Shown here piece by piece: positions 24,901 through 36,320 of a stretch of 64,000 nt of DNA. The position numbers and the translations under genes are program-made. This stretch comes from Bombus terrestris (lineage: Eukaryota; Arthropoda; Insecta; Hymenoptera; Apidae): positions 310,001 to 374,000 of the forward strand of contig NW_025963582.1 of NCBI RefSeq assembly GCF_910591885.1, read 5' to 3'. Numbering within the stretch: position 1 is the stretch's first letter; each line of letters starts with the position of its first letter. The notes under the pieces were generated by a model. That model had not been told where the DNA came from. It saw only the letters and a program-made list of their open reading frames with translations, and ran no database searches.

Positions 24901-27620
24901 GTTGTCCCACGTTGTCCCACGTTGTCCCACGTTGTCCCACGTTGTCCCACGGTGTCCAACGGTGTCCAACGATGTCCAACGGTGTCCAACGGTGTCCCAC
25001 GATGTCCACCGATGTCCAACGGTGTCCAACGGTGTCCCACGTTGTCCCACGTTGTCCCACGTTGTCCCACGTTGTCCCACGGTGTCCCACGTTGTCCCAC
25101 GTTGTCCCACGTTGTCCCACGTTGTCCCACGTTGTCCCACGATGTCCCACGTTGTCCAACGATGTCCAACGGTGTCCCACGTTGTCCCACGTTGTCCCAC
25201 GTTGTCCCACGGTGTCCAACGATGTCCAACGGTGTCCCACGTTGTCCCACGTTGTCCCACGTTGTCCCACGTTGTCCCACGTTGTCCCACGTTGTCCCAC
25301 GTTGTCCCACGGTGTCCAACGGTGTCCAACGATGTCCAACGGTGTCCAACGGTGTCCCACGATGTCCACCGATGTCCAACGGTGTCCAACGGTGTCCCAC
25401 GTTGTCCCACGTTGTCCCACGTTGTCCTACGTTGTCCCACGTTGTCCCACGTTGCCCCACGTTGTCCCACGTTGTCCCACGTTGTCCCACGGTGTCCAAC
25501 GGTGTCCCACGTTGTCCCACGTTGTCCCACGGTGTCCAACGATGTCCAACGGTGTCCAACGGTGTCCCACGGTGTCCCACGTTGTCCCACGTTGTCCCAC
25601 GGTGTCCAACGATGTCCAACGGTGTCCCACGTTGTCCCACGTTGTCCCACGTTGTCCCACGTTGTCCCACGTTGTCCCACGTTGTCCCACGTTGTCCCAC
25701 GTTGTCCCACGTTGTCCCACGTTGTCCCACGTTGTCCCACGTTGTCCCACGTTGTCCCACGTTGTCCCACGGTGTCCAACGATGTCCAACGGTGTCCAAC
25801 GGTGTCCCACGGTGTCCAACGGTGTCCCACGTTGTCCCACGTTGTCCCACGTTGTCCCACGTTGTCCCACGTTGTCCCACGTTGTCCAACGATGTCCAAC
25901 GGTGTCCCACGTTGTTCCACGTTGTCCCACGTTGTCCCACGTTGTCCCACGTTGTCCCACGTTGTCCCACGTTGTCCCACGTTGTCCCACGGTGTCCAAC
26001 GGTGTCCAACGATGTCCCACGGTGTCCAACGGTGTCCCACGATGTCCAACGGTGTCCAACGGTGTCCCACGATGTCCACCGATGTCCAACGGTGTCCAAC
26101 GGTGTCCAACGGTGTCCAACGGTGTCCAACGATGTCCAACGATGTCCAACGATGTCCAACGGTGTCCAACGGTGTCCCACGGTGTCCAACGGTGTCCCAC
26201 GTTGTCCCACGTTGTCCCACGTTGTCCCACGTTGTCCCACGTTGTCCCACGTTGTCCCACGTTGTCCCACGGTGTCCAACGGTGTCCAACGATGTCCAAC
26301 GGTGTCCAACGGTGTCCCACGTTGTCCCACGTTGTCCAACGGTGTCCAACGGTGTCCAACGGTGTCCAACGGTGTCCAACGATGTCCAACGATGTCCAAC
26401 GATGTCCAACGGTGTCCAACGGTGTCCCACGGTGTCCAACGGTGTCCCACGTTGTCCCACGTTGTCCCACGATGTCCCACGGTGTCCAACGGTGTCCAAC
26501 GGTGTCCCACGGTGTCCAACGGTGTCCTACGATGTCCACCGATGTCCAACGGTGTCCAATGGTGTCCAACGGTGTCCAACGGTGTCCAACGATGTCCAAC
26601 GATGTCCAACGATGTCCAACGGTGTCCAACGGTGTCCCACGGTGTCCAACGGTGTCCCACGTTGTCCCACTTTGTCCCACGTTGTCCCACGTTGTCCCAC
26701 GTTGTCCCACGTTGTCCCACGTTGTCCCACGGTGTCCACCGTGGTCCAACGGTGTCCAACGGTGTCCAACGGTGTCCCACGTTGTCCCACGTTGTCCCAC
26801 GGTGTCCAACGATGTCCAACGGTGTCCCACGTTGTCCCACGTTGTCCCACGTTGTCCTACGTTGTCCCACGTTGTCCCACGTTGTCCCACGGTGTCCAAC
26901 GGTGTCCCACGTTGTCCCACGTTGTCCCACGTTGTCCCACGTTGTCCCACGTTGTCCCACGTTGTACCACGTTGTCCCACGTTGTCCAACGATGTCCAAC
27001 GGTGTCCCAAGTTGTCCCACGTTGCCCCACGTTGTCCCACGTTGTCCCACGTTGTCCCACGTTGTCCCACGGTGTCCAACGGTGTCCAACGATGTCCAAC
27101 GGTGTCCAACGGTGTCCCACGATGTCCAACGATGTCCAACGGTGTCCAACGGTGTCCAACGGTGTCCAACGGTGTCCAACGATGTCCAACGATGTCCAAC
27201 GATGTCCAACGGTGTCCAACGATGTCCAACGATGTCCAACGGTGTCCCACGATGTCCAACGATGTCCAACGATGTCCAACGGTGTCCAACGGTGTCCCAC
27301 GTTGTCCCACGTTGTCCCACGTTGTCCCACGGTGTCCAACGATGTCCAACGGTGTCCAACGGTGTCCCACGTTGTCCCACGTTGTCCCACGTTGTCCAAC
27401 GGTGTCCCACGATGTCCACCGATGTCCAACGGTGTCCAACGGTGTCCCACGTTGTCCCACGTTGTCCAACGGTGTCCAACGATGTCCAACGATGTCCAAC
27501 GGTGTCCCACGATGTCCAACGATGTCCAACGATGTCCCACGGTGTCCAACGGTGTCCCACGTTGTCCCACGTTGTCCCACGTTGTCCCACGTTGTCCCAC
27601 GTTGTCCCACGTTGTCCAAC
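21911..27620 (+). repeat. Domain II higher-order copy 3 (5,710 bp)
   Basis: The copy starts in the middle of the pattern: unit order at 21,911 aligns to about 16,521 (and 10,261) and not to the start of copy 2. It therefore lacks roughly the first 0.9 kb. After that it follows copy 2 at a constant offset of 5,710: CCTAC 17,731 to 23,441, 18,981 to 24,691 and 19,711 to 25,421; CCATGG 18,967 to 24,677; GGTGTCCTAC 20,811 to 26,521. A private variant pair, GGTGTCCACC-GTGGTCCAAC, sits at 26,731-26,750. Confidence 0.85.
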
Positions 27621-30600
27621 GGTGTCCCACGGTGTCCAACGGTGTCCCACGTTGTCCCACGTTGTCCCACGTTGTCCCACGGTGTCCCACGTTGTCCCAC
27701 GTTGTCCCACGTTGTCCCACGGTGTCCAACGGTGTCCAACGATGTCCACCGGTGTCCAACGGTGTCCCACGATGTCCACCGATGTCCAACGGTGTCCAAC
27801 GGTGTCCAACGGTGTCCCACGGTGTCCAACGATGTCCAACGGTGTCCAACGATGTCCAACGGTGTCCCACGTTGTCCCACGTTGTCCCACGTTGTCCCAC
27901 GGTGTCCAACGATGTCCAACGGTGTCCAACGATGTCCAACGGTGTCCCACGATGTCCAACGATGTCCAACGATGTCCAACGGTGTCCAACGGTGTCCCAC
28001 GTTGTCCCACGTTGTCCCACGTTGTCCCACGGTGTCCAACGATGTCCAACGGTGTCCCACGTTGTCCCACGTTGTCCCACGTTGTCCCACGTTGTCCCAC
28101 GTTGTCCCACGTTGTCCCACGGTGTCCAACGGTGTCCAACGATGTCCAACGGTGTCCAACGGTGTCCCACGATGTCCACCGATGTCCAACGGTGTCCAAC
28201 GGTGTCCCACGTTGTCCCACGTTGTCCCACGTTGTCCTACGTTGTCCCACGTTGTCCCACGTTGCCCCACGTTGTCCCACGTTGTCCCACGTTGTCCCAC
28301 GGTGTCCAACGGTGTCCCACGTTGTCCCACGTTGTCCCACGGTGTCCAACGATGTCCAACGGTGTCCAACGGTGTCCCACGGTGTCCCACGTTGTCCCAC
28401 GTTGTCCCACGGTGTCCAACGATGTCCAACGGTGTCCCACGTTGTCCCACGTTGTCCCACGTTGTCCCACGGTGTCCAACGGTGTCCAACGGTGTCCAAC
28501 GGTGTCCAACGGTGTCCAACGATGTCCAACGATGTCCAACGATGTCCAACGGTGTCCCACGTTGTCCCACGTTGTCCCACGTTGTCCCACGATGTCCCAC
28601 GTTGTCCCACGTTGTCCCACGTTGTCCCACGTTGTCCCACGTTGTCCCACGTTGTCCCACGTTGTCCCACGTTGTCCCACGTTGTCCCACGTTGTCCCAC
28701 GTTGTCCCACGTTGTCCCGCGGTGTCCAACGGTGTCCAACGGTGTCCAACGGTGTCCAACGATGTCCAACGATGTCCAACGGTGTCCAACGGTGTCCCAC
28801 GTTGTCCCACGTTGTCCCACGGTGTCCAACGATGTCCAACGGTGTCCCACGTTGTCCCACGTTGTCCCACGTTGTCCCACGTTGTCCCACGTTGTCCCAC
28901 GTTGTCCCACGTTGTCCCACGTTGTCCAACGGTGTCCCACGTTGTCCCACGTTGTCCCACGTTGTCCCACGTTGTCCCACGTTGTCCAACGGTGTCCCAC
29001 GGTGTCCAACGGTGTCCCACGTTGTGCCACGTTGTGCCACGTTGTGCCACGTTGTCCCACGTTGTCCCACGTTGTCCCACGTTGTCCCACGTTGTCCCAC
29101 GGTGTCCAACGGTGTCCAACGATGTCCAACGGTGTCCAACGGTGTCCCACGATGTCCACCGATGTCCAACGGTGTCCAACGGTGTCCAACGGTGTCCAAC
29201 GGTGTCCAACGATGTCCAACGATGTCCAACGATGTCCAACGGTGTCCAACGATGTCCAACGATGTCCAACGGTGTCCCACGATGTCCAACGATGTCCAAC
29301 GATGTCCAACGGTGTCCAACGGTGTCCCACGTTGTCCCACGTTGTCCCACGTTGTCCCACGGTGTCCAACGATGTCCAACGGTGTCCCACGTTGTCCCAC
29401 GTTGTCCCACGTTGTCCCACGTTGTCCCACGTTGTCCCACGTTGTCCCACGTTGTCCCACGTTGTCCCACGTTGTTCCATGGTTTCCCACGTTGTCCTAC
29501 GTTGTCCCACGTTGTCCCACGGTGTCCAACGATGTCCAACGGTGTCCAACGGTGTCCCACGGTGTCCAACGGTGTCCCACGTTGTCCCACGTTGTCCCAC
29601 GATGTCCCACGTTGTACCACGTTGTCCCACGTTGTCCCACGTTGTCCCACGTTGTCCCACGTTGTCCCACGTTGTCCCACGTTGTCCCACGTTGTCCCAC
29701 GTTGTCCCACGTTGTCCCACGTTGTCCCACGTTGTCCCACGTTGTCCCACGGTGTCCAACGGTGTCCAACGATGTCCAACGGTGTCCAACGGTGTCCCAC
29801 GATGTCCACCGATGTCCAACGGTGTCCAACGGTGTCCCACGTTGTCCCACGTTGTCCCACGTTGTCCCACGTTGTCCCACGTTGTCCCACGTTGTCCCAC
29901 GTTGTCCCACGTTGTCCCACGTTGTCCCACGTTGTCCCACGATGTCCCACGTTGTCCAACGATGTCCAACGGTGTCCCACGTTGTCCCACGTTGTCCCAC
30001 GTTGTCCCACGGTGTCCAACGATGTCCAACGGTGTCCCACGTTGTCCCACGTTGTCCCACGTTGTCCCACGTTGTCCCACGTTGTCCCACGTTGTCCCAC
30101 GTTGTCCCACGGTGTCCAACGGTGTCCAACGATGTCCAACGGTGTCCAACGGTGTCCCACGATGTCCACCGATGTCCAACGGTGTCCAACGGTGTCCCAC
30201 GTTGTCCCACGTTGTCCCACGTTGTCCTACGTTGTCCCACGTTGTCCCACGTTGCCCCACGTTGTCCCACGTTGTCCCACGTTGTCCCGCGGTGTCCAAC
30301 GGTGTCCCACGTTGTCCCACGTTGTCCCACGGTGTCCAACGATGTCCAACGGTGTCCAACGGTGTCCCACGGTGTCCCACGTTGTCCCACGTTGTCCCAC
30401 GGTGTCCAACGATGTCCAACGGTGTCCCACGTTGTCCCACGTTGTCCCACGTTGTCCCACGTTGTCCCACGTTGTCCCACGTTGTCCCACGTTGTCCCAC
30501 GTTGTCCCACGTTGTCCCACGTTGTCCCACGGTGTCCAACGATGTCCAACGGTGTCCAACGGTGTCCCACGGTGTCCAACGGTGTCCCACGTTGTCCCAC

Positions 30601-31920
30601 GTTGTCCCACGTTGTCCCACGTTGTCCCACGTTGTCCCACGTTGTCCAACGATGTCCAACGGTGTCCCACGTTGTTCCACGTTGTCCGACGTTGTCCCAC
30701 GTTGTCCCACGTTGTCCCACGTTGTCCCACGTTGTCCCACGTTGTCCCACGGTGTCCAACGGTGTCCAACGATGTCCCACGGTGTCCAACGGTGTCCCAC
30801 GATGTCCAACGGTGTCCAACGGTGTCCCACGATGTCCACCGATGTCCAACGGTGTCCAACGGTGTCCAACGGTGTCCAACGGTGTCCAACGATGTCCAAC
30901 GATGTCCAACGATGTCCAACGGTGTCCAACGGTGTCCCACGGTGTCCAACGGTGTCCCACGTTGTCCCACGTTGTCCCACGTTGTCCCACGTTGTCCCAC
31001 GTTGTCCCACGTTGTCCCACGTTGTCCCACGGTGTCCAACGGTGTCCAACGATGTCCAACGGTGTCCAACGGTGTCCCACGTTGTCCCACGTTGTCCCAC
31101 GGTGTCCAACGATGTCCAACGATGTCCCACGTTGTCCCACGTTGTCCCACGTTGTCCCACGTTGTCCCACGGTGTCCAACGATGTCCAACGGTGTCCCAC
31201 GTTGTCCCACGTTGTCCCACGTTGTCCCACGTTGTCCCACGTTGTCCCACGTTGTCCCACGTTGTCCCACGGTGTCCAACGGTGTCCAACGATGTCCAAC
31301 GTTGTCCAACGGTGTCCCACGATGTCCACCGATGTCCAACGGTGTCCAACGGTGTCCCACGTTGTCCCACGTTGTCCCACGTTGTCCTACGTTGTCCCAC
31401 GTTGTCCCACGTTGTCCCACGTTGTCCCACGTTGTCCCACGGTGTCCAACGGTGTCCCACGTTGTCCCACGTTGTCCCACGGTGTCCAACGATGTCCAAC
31501 GGTGTCCAACGGTGTCCCACGGTGTCCCACGTTGTCCCACGTTGTCCCACGGTGTCCAACGATGTCCAACGGTGTCCCACGTTGTCCCACGTTGTCCCAC
31601 GTTGTCCCACGTTGTCCCACGTTGTCCCACGTTGTCCCACGTTGTCCCACGTTGTCCCACGTTGTCCCACGTTGTCCCACGGTGTCCAACGGTGTCCAAC
31701 GATGTCCAACGGTGTCCAACGGTGTCCCACGTTGTCCCACGTTGTCCCACGTTGTCTCACGGTGTCCAACGGTGTCCAACGATGTCCAACGGTGTCCAAC
31801 GGTGTCCTACGATGTCCACCGATGTCCAACGGTGTCCAATGGTGTCCAACGGTGTCCAACGGTGTCCAACGATGTCCAACGATGTCCAACGATGTCCAAC
31901 GGTGTCCAACGGTGTCCCAC
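27621..31920 (+). repeat. Domain II higher-order copy 4, rearranged
   Basis: Copy 4 begins at an offset of 5,710 from copy 3 (GATGTCCACCGGTG at 22,031 and 27,741; CCTAC at 22,521 and 28,231). The offset then drops to 4,800 at the CCATGG marker (24,677 to 29,477), so about 910 bp is missing. It rises to 5,280 at the GGTGTCCTAC marker (26,521 to 31,801), so about 480 bp was gained. An extra CCTAC unit at 31,381 lies in the gained part. Confidence 0.75.
29021..29050 (+). repeat. GTTGTGCCAC triplet (doublet elsewhere)
   Basis: The rare unit GTTGTGCCAC occurs as a pair at 12,271, 18,521, 24,231, 38,291 and 41,051, each in the same context. Here there are three in a row. This is a direct record of one unit being added within an otherwise conserved block. 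A lone copy occurs at 41,711. Confidence 0.9.
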
Positions 31921-34120
31921 GGTGTCCAACGGTGTCCCACGTTGTCCCACTTTGTCCCACGTTGTCCCACGTTGTCCCACGTTGTCCCACGTTGTCCCAC
32001 GTTGTCCCACGGTGTCCAACGTTGTCCAACGATGTCCAACGGTGTCCAACGGTGTCCCACGTTGTCCCACGTTGTCCCACGGTGTCCAACGATGTCCAAC
32101 GGTGTCCCACGTTGTCCCACGTTGTCCCACGTTGTCCCACGTTGTCCCACGATGTCCCACGTTGTCCAACGATGTCCAACGGTGTCCCACGTTGTCCCAC
32201 GTTGTCCTACGTTGTCCCACGTTGTCCCACGTTGTCCCACGGTGTCCAACGGTGTCCCACGTTGTCCCACGTTGTCCCACGTTGTCCCACGTTGTCCCAC
32301 GTTGTCCCACGTTGTACCACGTTGTCCCACGTTGTCCAACGATGTCCAACGGTGTCCCAAGTTGTCCCACGTTGCCCCACGTTGTCCCACGTTGTCCCAC
32401 GTTGTCCCACGTTGTCCCACGGTGTCCAACGGTGTCCAACGATGTCCAACGGTGTCCAACGGTGTCCCACGATGTCCAACGATGTCCAACGGTGTCCAAC
32501 GGTGTCCAACGGTGTCCAACGGTGTCCAACGATGTCCAACGATGTCCAACGATGTCCAACGGTGTCCAACGATGTCCAACGATGTCCAACGGTGTCCCAC
32601 GATGTCCAACGATGTCCAACGATGTCCAACGGTGTCCAACGGTGTCCCACGTTGTCCCACGTTGTCCCACGTTGTCCCACGGTGTCCAACGATGTCCAAC
32701 GGTGTCCAACGGTGTCCCACGTTGTCCCACGTTGTCCCACGTTGTCCCACGGTGTCCAACGGTGTCCAACGATGTCCAACGGTGTCCAACGGTGTCCCAC
32801 GATGTCCACCGATGTCCAACGGTGTCCAACGGTGTCCAACGGTGTCCAACGATGTCCAACGGTGTCCCACGTTGTCCCACGTTGTCCTACGTTGTCCCAC
32901 GTTGTCCCACGTTGTCCCACGGTGTCCAACGGTGTCCCACGTTGTCCCACGTTGTCCCACGTTGTCCCACGTTGTCCCACGTTGTCCCACGTTGTACCAC
33001 GTTGTCCCACGTTGTCCAACGATGTCCAACGGTGTCCCACGTTGTCCCACGTTGTCCCACGTTGTCCCACGTTGTCCCACGTTGTCCCCCGTTGTCCCAC
33101 GGTGTCCAACGGTGTCCAACGATGTCCAACGGTGTCCAACGGTGTCCCACGATGTCCAACGATGTCCAACGGTGTCCAACGGTGTCCAACGGTGTCCAAC
33201 GGTGTCCAACGATGTCCAACGATGTCCAACGATGTCCAACGGTGTCCAACGATGTCCAACGATGTCCAACGGTGTCCCACGATGTCCAACGATGTCCAAC
33301 GATGTCCAACGGTGTCCAACGGTGTCCCACGTTGTCCCACGTTGTCCCACGTTGTCCCACGGTGTCCAACGATGTCCAACGGTGTCCAACGGTGTCCCAC
33401 GTTGTCCCACGTTGTCCCACGTTGTCCCACGGTGTCCAACGGTGTCCAACGATGTCCAACGGTGTCCAACGGTGTCCCACGATGTCCACCGATGTCCAAC
33501 GGTGTCCAACGGTGTCCAACGGTGTCCAACGGTGTCCAACGATGTCCAACGATGTCCAACGATGTCCAACGGTGTCCAACGATGTCCAACGATGTCCAAC
33601 GGTGTCCCACGATGTCCAACGATGTCCAACGATGTCCAACGGTGTCCAACGGTGTACAAGGGTGTCCCACGTTGTCCCACGTTGTCCCACGTTGTCCCAC
33701 GGTGTCCAACGATGCCCAACGGTGTCCCACGTTGTCCCACGTTGTCCCACGGTGTCCAACGATGTCCAACGGTGTCCAACGGTGTCCCTCGGTGTCCAAC
33801 GGTGTCCCACGTTGTCCCACGTTGTCCCACGTTGTCCCACGTTGTCCCACGTTGTCCCACGTTGTCCCACGTTGTCCCACGTTGTCCCACGTTGTCCCAC
33901 GTTGTCCCACGTTGTCCCACGTTGTCCCACGGTGTCCAACGGTGTCCAACGATGTCCAACGGTGTCCAACGGCGTCCCACGATGTCCACCGATGTCCAAC
34001 GGTGTCCAACGGTGTCCAAAGGTGTCCAACGGTGTCCAACGATGTCCAACGATGTCCAACGATGTCCAACGGTGTCCAACGATGTCCAACGATGTCCAAC
34101 GGTGTCCAACGGTGTCCCAC
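31921..34120 (+). repeat. Domain III higher-order copy a (2,200 bp)
   Basis: The first of two adjacent copies with a constant 2,200-base offset. Paired markers are TTTGTCCCAC (31,951 and 34,151), CCTAC (32,201 and 34,401; 32,881 and 35,081), GGTGTCCCAA (32,351 and 34,551), GTTGTCCCCC (33,081 and 35,281), GTACAAGG (33,651 and 35,851), GGTGTCCCTC (33,781 and 35,981) and GGCGTCCC (33,971 and 36,171). Confidence 0.9.
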
Positions 34121-36320
34121 GGTGTCCAACGGTGTCCCACGTTGTCCCACTTTGTCCCACGTTGTCCCACGTTGTCCCACGTTGTCCCACGTTGTCCCAC
34201 GTTGTCCCACGGTGTCCAACGTTGTCCAACGATGTCCAACGGTGTCCAACGGTGTCCCACGTTGTCCCACGTTGTCCCACGGTGTCCAACGATGTCCAAC
34301 GGTGTCCCACGTTGTCCCACGTTGTCCCACGTTGTCCCACGTTGTCCCACGATGTCCCACGTTGTCCAACGATGTCCAACAGTGTCCCACGTTGTCCCAC
34401 GTTGTCCTACGTTGTCCCACGTTGTCCCACGTTGTCCCACGGTGTCCAACGGTGTCCCACGTTGTCCCACGTTGTCCCACGTTGTCCCACGTTGTCCCAC
34501 GTTGTCCCACGTTGTACCACGTTGTCCCACGTTGTCCAACGATGTCCAACGGTGTCCCAAGTTGTCCCACGTTGCCCCACGTTGTCCCACGTTGTCCCAC
34601 GTTGTCCCACGTTGTCCCACGGTGTCCAACGGTGTCCAACGATGTCCAACGGTGTCCAACGGTGTCCCACGATGTCCAACGATGTCCAACGGTGTCCAAC
34701 GGTGTCCAACGGTGTCCAACGGTGTCCAACGATGTCCAACGATGTCCAACGATGTCCAACGGTGTCCAACGATGTCCAACGATGTCCAACGGTGTCCCAC
34801 GATGTCCAACGATGTCCAACGATGTCCAACGGTGTCCAACGGTGTCCCACGTTGTCCCACGTTGTCCCACGTTGTCCCACGGTGTCCAACGATGTCCAAC
34901 GGTGTCCAACGGTGTCCCACGTTGTCCCACGTTGTCCCACGTTGTCCCACGGTGTCCAACGGTGTCCAACGATGTCCAACGGTGTCCAACGGTGTCCCAC
35001 GATGTCCACCGATGTCCAACGGTGTCCAACGGTGTCCAACGGTGTCCAACGATGTCCAACGGTGTCCCACGTTGTCCCACGTTGTCCTACGTTGTCCCAC
35101 GTTGTCCCACGTTGTCCCACGGTGTCCAACGGTGTCCCACGTTGTCCCACGTTGTCCCACGTTGTCCCACGTTGTCCCACGTTGTCCCACGTTGTCCCAC
35201 GTTGTCCCACGTTGTCCAACGATGTCCAACGGTGTCCCACGTTGTCCCACGTTGCCCCACGTTGTCCCACGTTGTCCCACGTTGTCCCCCGTTGTCCCAC
35301 GGTGTCCAACGGTGTCCAACGATGTCCAACGGTGTCCAACGGTGTCCCACGATGTCCAACGATGTCCAACGGTGTCCAACGGTGTCCAACGGTGTCCAAC
35401 GGTGTCCAACGATGTCCAACGATGTCCAACGATGTCCAACGGTGTCCAACGATGTCCAACGATGTCCAACGGTGTCCCACGATGTCCAACGATGTCCAAC
35501 GATGTCCAACGGTGTCCAACGGTGTCCCACGTTGTCCCACGTTGTCCCACGTTGTCCCACGGTGTCCAACGATGTCCAACGGTGTCCAACGGTGTCCCAC
35601 GTTGTCCCACGTTGTCCCACGTTGTCCCACGGTGTCCAACGGTGTCCAACGATGTCCAACGGTGTCCAACGGTGTCCCACGATGTCCACCGATGTCCAAC
35701 GGTGTCCAACGGTGTCCAACGGTGTCCAACGGTGTCCAACGATGTCCAACGATGTCCAACGATGTCCAACGGTGTCCAACAATGTCCAACGATGTCCAAC
35801 GGTGTCCCACGATGTCCAACGATGTCCAACGATGTCCAACGGTGTCCAACGGTGTACAAGGGTGTCCCACGTTGTCCCACGTTGTCCCACGTTGTCCCAC
35901 GGTGTCCAACGATGCCCAACGGTGTCCCACGTTGTCCCACGTTGTCCCACGGTGTCCAACGATGTCCAACGGTGTCCAACGGTGTCCCTCGGTGTCCAAC
36001 GGTGTCCCACGTTGTCCCACGTTGTCCCACGTTGTCCCACGTTGTCCCACGTTGTCCCACGTTGTCCCACGTTGTCCCACGTTGTCCCACGTTGTCCCAC
36101 GTTGTCCCACGTTGTCCCACGTTGTCCCACGGTGTCCAACGGTGTCCAACGATGTCCAACGGTGTCCAACGGCGTCCCACGATGTCCACCGATGTCCAAC
36201 GGTGTCCAACGGTGTCCAAAGGTGTCCAACGGTGTCCAACGATGTCCAACGATGTCCAACGATGTCCAACGGTGTCCAACGATGTCCAACGATGTCCAAC
36301 GGTGTCCAACGGTGTCCCAC
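34121..36320 (+). repeat. Domain III higher-order copy b (2,200 bp)
   Basis: This copy holds every copy a marker except the TTTGTCCCAC unit at the junction region, all at exactly 2,200 bases, so no net gain or loss of units has occurred between the two. Substitutions distinguish them: copy b has GTTGCCCCAC at 35,251 where copy a has GTTGTCCCAC, GATGTCCAACAGTG at 34,371-34,390 where copy a has GGTG, and CAACAATG at 35,781. The match ends near 36,320. Confidence 0.88.

Noticed and set aside
22527..34400. Open frame of about 3,957 codons on the - strand reading VGQRGTTWDN-type decapeptides, and dozens like it
   Set aside because: The ends are set only by the recurrent CCTAC variant (TAG on the - strand). 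All - frames are similarly open. No non-repeat sequence, promoter or splice context supports a gene.
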